Shown here in pieces: positions 60,521 to 64,000 of a stretch of 64,000 bases of DNA (positions within the stretch are counted from its first letter, which is position 1; each line of letters opens with the position of its first letter). The stretch spans positions 5,981,001 to 6,045,000 of the forward strand of contig JAJFZO010000034.1 in the NCBI GenBank assembly GCA_021397835.1, written 5' to 3'. The position numbers and the translations under genes are program-made. The notes beneath the pieces are model-generated. The model did no database searches. It worked only from the letters and a program-made list of their open reading frames with translations, and was not told where the DNA came from. The DNA comes from Moringa oleifera. Taxonomy: Eukaryota; Streptophyta; Magnoliopsida; Brassicales; Moringaceae.

Positions 60521-62350
60521 ATGTCATTGAAAAGCAGAGGAGAGCAGACTTCGAGAAGTTCAATATCGCGCAAATGGACATTTTTGTTATGTCTGGGCAG
60601 CTTCTGTGCTGGACTGCTCTTCACCAATAGGTACTCAATCTTTCCCATTGAAATTTCTGTTTCAGTGATTATTTGGAGGAGTCAACACTTATGGGTTTCC
60701 TTGAATTGGTTGATTTAACATTTTCAAGAAATGATTAAATTATCTAATTTCAAGTGTTTTAGGGGATACTCGTACGTACTCAAATCTTATTCTATGATCG
60801 TAAATTTGCTGATTCTATTTTTGTTTCAATTGTAAGCATGTGTTGGTCTGTTAGGTGAATGATGTCCTTTAGTTGGACGCTTGGTTGTGAAATTTCTCTA
60901 GTTTGACATCCTGAAGGGTGTGCTTTCACTTGCCTTGCATTGGTGCTTTGTCCTTTGATTTTAAAGGTTAGTTGGATCTGAATTCATGACACAATCACAA
61001 CAGATTAATTCCTTGAGATGCTGGTGCTTACGACAACCGGTCAATCGTAGTTTAAGTAGAGTTTTCTGCTTATTTGCCTTAATTTTCAGTTCTATTGGTT
61101 ATATAATCTAGTTCAAGTGGGAATTTGCATACTGTTCCCTTTCTATGCCTTGAATCCTGTCGGATTCATTTAGCTTGAAAAATTGTAGCCATACCTTTGA
61201 TGGGACAGCTTGAATGATTCAGGTGGGTAACTTTCAACTATTGAATTATCGGCAGCTCTTTGTTCTTGTAAATATGATCTTCTTATGGTTTGAGGAGCTG
61301 CTATTTCAGATCTTCATTGAAGCTACTTGTTTTTTTTTTTTTTTTTTCTCTGTAAGATAATTATGTAGCTGTTGGCATAGTATTGAACCTAGACTGTAAT
61401 TGGGTTACAGAATGTTAAACAGTATTTTACTTATGATAGCTTGTTGATGGAGATTAGTTGTAACAGGATGTGGACAATTCCTGAATCTGGAGGCATTACA
61501 CGAAGAACTGCAATAGAAGATGAAAAACTGAAGTTAATTTCAGAGGGCTGTAATCCAAAAATTGTGAGTGTTTTTTTATTTGCTGGCTTTGTGCTTGCTG
61601 TTACTGTTACATTCTTTTAGCTTACTTATCGAAATCTTTGTAATCTGATTGGGTCCCTTTAGCTGCTTCAGAAAGAAGTAATGCGTGATCCTAAGGATAT
61701 ATTTGGCGAAGTTTTTAAGACTCACCATGCCATACAGTAAGTATTGCTTGTGCTTTTTAATCAATCAAAAGTTTTCTGAAGTATTTTGCCTTATTTGATT
61801 TAAGGTCATCCAGACTTCAAATTGTATCATGTTATGTTTGACGCAGGACACTGGATAAGACTATTTCAAATCTAGAGATGGAATTAGCTGCTGCAAGAGC
61901 AGCACAAGAGTCCATACTCAATGGCTCTCCTGTATCAGATGACTTAAAGAAGCCCCAATCATCTGGGAAAAGAAGATACTTGATGGTTATAGGAATTAAC
62001 ACTGCTTTTAGCAGCCGGAAGAGGAGAGATTCAGTACGTGCAACATGGATGCCACAAGGTTCATGGATTATTCCCTGCTTCTTTATCCTTGTTTCTCCTG
62101 GGTATTCCTGTTTCTAAGTTATATTTTCCTTCTTTTCACTGATTGTTCTGATTAATATGAAAACTAGGAGAAAAAAAGAAGAAATTGGAGAAAGAGAAAG
62201 GCATTATCATCCGGTTTGTCATTGGTCATAGGTGAGGATTTGGTTCCATTTTATCACAATGTTGGCCCAGCGGAGCATACAATTTAGCTCATATTTATTT
62301 TTTTATGTTCAAAAACCTGATCGTTATGGGGGAAGGGTAGGAGGGGTTTT

Positions 62351-62417
<67 letters not shown>

Positions 62418-64000
62418 GAGGTGGCGGGGTGGGTTAAAAGGTTTGAACTTTGAATCCTTTGTGTCAGAAAATATCACAAAGGTAAGTCTTTTGGTTGACC
62501 ATTATCCCATTTGAAATTTGTTAGGGCTACCAATCAATATGATATTATCAGTTGAAGTAGCTTGATTTTTGAGAGTGTTTCGTGCTCAATCTGATCTTTT
62601 GTTGATCTTATGTGGTATTGAGTATTTTTAATAGAAGATAAAAGGATTTTTTTATAATTTACTATATCAGTATGATAAAAATAAATAAATTCATAACCAT
62701 TAATTTAAATGAATTGCCATATGTCAGCATCTCCTCAAAAGCTCTCAGCACAGATTAGATCAAGCGAGACTCTTGATATCTATGTCTAATAATTGGTTAG
62801 CTTATCTTCCCCATGTCAATAATGATGGAAGGGATAGTTAATTGGTCTGACTTAAGCCAAGAGTTTGCTTCAGAAACCTGAAGAGTTGGTCTCTTGTAAA
62901 ATAGCTTCAATTGTAAGGGAGTAAGGGTCTTCATAGTTAGACCATATCATCTGCAACTTCTTTCTAAATGCTTTTCATGATCTGTTTCTTTTAATTATCT
63001 AGCGCCACATCAGGAGGCATTCTGGACCGAGCTGTTGAAGCAGAGGACAAAAAGCATGGAGATATATTGAGATTGGTAATGCTTTTGTGCTATATGTCTT
63101 CTATTTTTGGCGTTTGTATGGTGTAACCATATGTTGATATGTCTGCTTTATGCTATTTGGGCAGGATCATGTTGAGGGTTACCTTGAATTGTCTGCCAAG
63201 ACAAAGATATATTTTGCTACTGCTGTTGCTTTGTGGGATGCAGATTTTTATGTCAAAGTTGATGACGACGTCCATGTCAATATTGGTAAGTAAATATGTT
63301 TGCCACAGCATCTTCTGAATTGGATATTTGATTACAGAGTTATTTGATTCAGTATCGCTCAACTTGTCATATGTATTTACCCTACAAAATATCTTAAATT
63401 CTGTTCCTTTAAAGCCTGAAAAAGCTGTTACTATTGAATTGTCCATCGTGCTTGTTTCTGGGTGCACAAAAATATATCTTGGTAATTTTCTGCTTGTACA
63501 AAATTACTGCAGCAACACTTGGCGAAACTCTTGTTAGACACCGATCAAAACCACGGGTATATATTGGATGCATGAAATCTGGTCCCGTCCTTTCTCAAAA
63601 GTAATATGAATTTCCTTATGATTTTTCCTTTCTTCTTGAAGAATTTTCAGATGGTAACTAGAATATTAGTTCTTAACTGCAAAATTTTGTGGAACAGAGG
63701 TGTAAGATACCATGAACCTGAGTATTGGAAATTTGGCGAGGCGGGAAACAAGTACTTCCGTCATGCTACTGGGCAGCTATATGCTATTTCAAAGGATCTG
63801 GCCACGTATATATCCATAAATCAGTAAGATTTCACTTATCTTTTTGAAAGTATGTGATGAAAACTATGTATGAGCCATTCTGCCTCCTGGGTATTACCTT
63901 CTTCTCAACTTGTGTTGGTTTTGTAAATAATTATTTCAGGCATGTATTACACAAGTATGCCAATGAGGATGTTTCATTGGGATCCTGGTTTATTGGGCTT
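60521..64000 (+). CDS. B3GALT7: beta-1,3-galactosyltransferase (GT31, DUF4094), 3' end outside the window
   Basis: Golgi type II membrane enzyme that adds beta-1,3-galactose to glycans or arabinogalactan-type proteins; the acceptor is not readable. Visible exons: 60521-60630, 61467-61563, 61663-61736, 61847-62058, 62168-62231, 63003-63075, 63165-63285, 63513-63600, 63698-63823, 63940-64000 (cut by the window edge). 342 residues are visible of roughly 400. The start is the ATG at 60521; an in-frame TTG upstream is rejected. Short cytosolic tail, then one signal anchor ([16 protein letters not shown], about 17-32). DUF4094 stem region with [15 protein letters not shown]. Catalytic domain: [26 protein letters not shown], the metal-binding DDD at 243-245 (VDDDVHV), [10 protein letters not shown], and [13 protein letters not shown]. 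Closest remembered relative: Arabidopsis At1g77810 (B3GALT7); a paralogue is possible. Intron 5 holds a G64 tract. Confidence 0.93.
62353..62416. repeat. 64-base G homopolymer in a galactosyltransferase intron
   Basis: Uninterrupted G from 62353 to 62416, inside intron 5 (62232-63002), preceded by gaggggttttt-type and followed by gagaggtggcggggtggg G-rich sequence. In the transcript this would be G-quadruplex-prone. Length is probably unreliable, and an assembly artefact is possible. Confidence 0.9.

Overview
This window is eukaryotic nuclear DNA from a flowering plant, most likely a woody eudicot. Genes are split into many short exons with GT-AG introns, intergenic DNA is very AT-rich, and the encoded proteins are plant-type: an AXR1 orthologue, a plant aconitase with an organellar presequence, an RRP6-like 3 protein and a DUF4094-type galactosyltransferase. 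I cannot name the species. Layout: an aconitase gene on the minus strand (20 exons, 1657-11377) is followed by about 22 kb of repeat-rich DNA (about 12-34 kb). That stretch holds one small single-exon gene for a conserved plant protein of unknown function (23216-23596). Around it lie decayed transposable elements: two LTR-like repeats and a Ty1/copia gag-pol relic, an opposed Ty3/gypsy relic, a LINE-type RNase H relic, a CACTA (En/Spm) transposase relic split by a (TA)23 tract, and at least two full and two partial copies of an AT-rich foldback element. From 34 kb on the window is gene-dense: a SINA-like RING E3 ligase (34053-36458, +), AXR1, the regulatory half of the NEDD8-activating enzyme (37425-43118, +), RRP6L3, a membrane-anchored DEDDy exonuclease with an HNH-like zinc motif (45446-52662, -), and a DHHC S-acyltransferase (53002-54712, +). 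The last two start head to head across 339 bp carrying four TGGGCY motifs. After about 5.8 kb of AT-rich intergenic DNA comes a beta-1,3-galactosyltransferase (60521 to beyond 64000, +), cut by the window edge, with a 64-base G run in an intron. All gene models were built by hand from reading frames, splice consensus and remembered family sequences, and every junction keeps the reading frame. The genes are housekeeping or regulatory and do not form one pathway. Two of them (the SINA-like ligase and AXR1) act in ubiquitin or ubiquitin-like conjugation and sit next to each other, but I see nothing showing joint regulation. I found no convincing new multi-gene system. The most unusual signals are a duplicated 3' splice site in the last aconitase intron, a triple tandem splice acceptor in RRP6L3, the foldback family, and the G64 tract.
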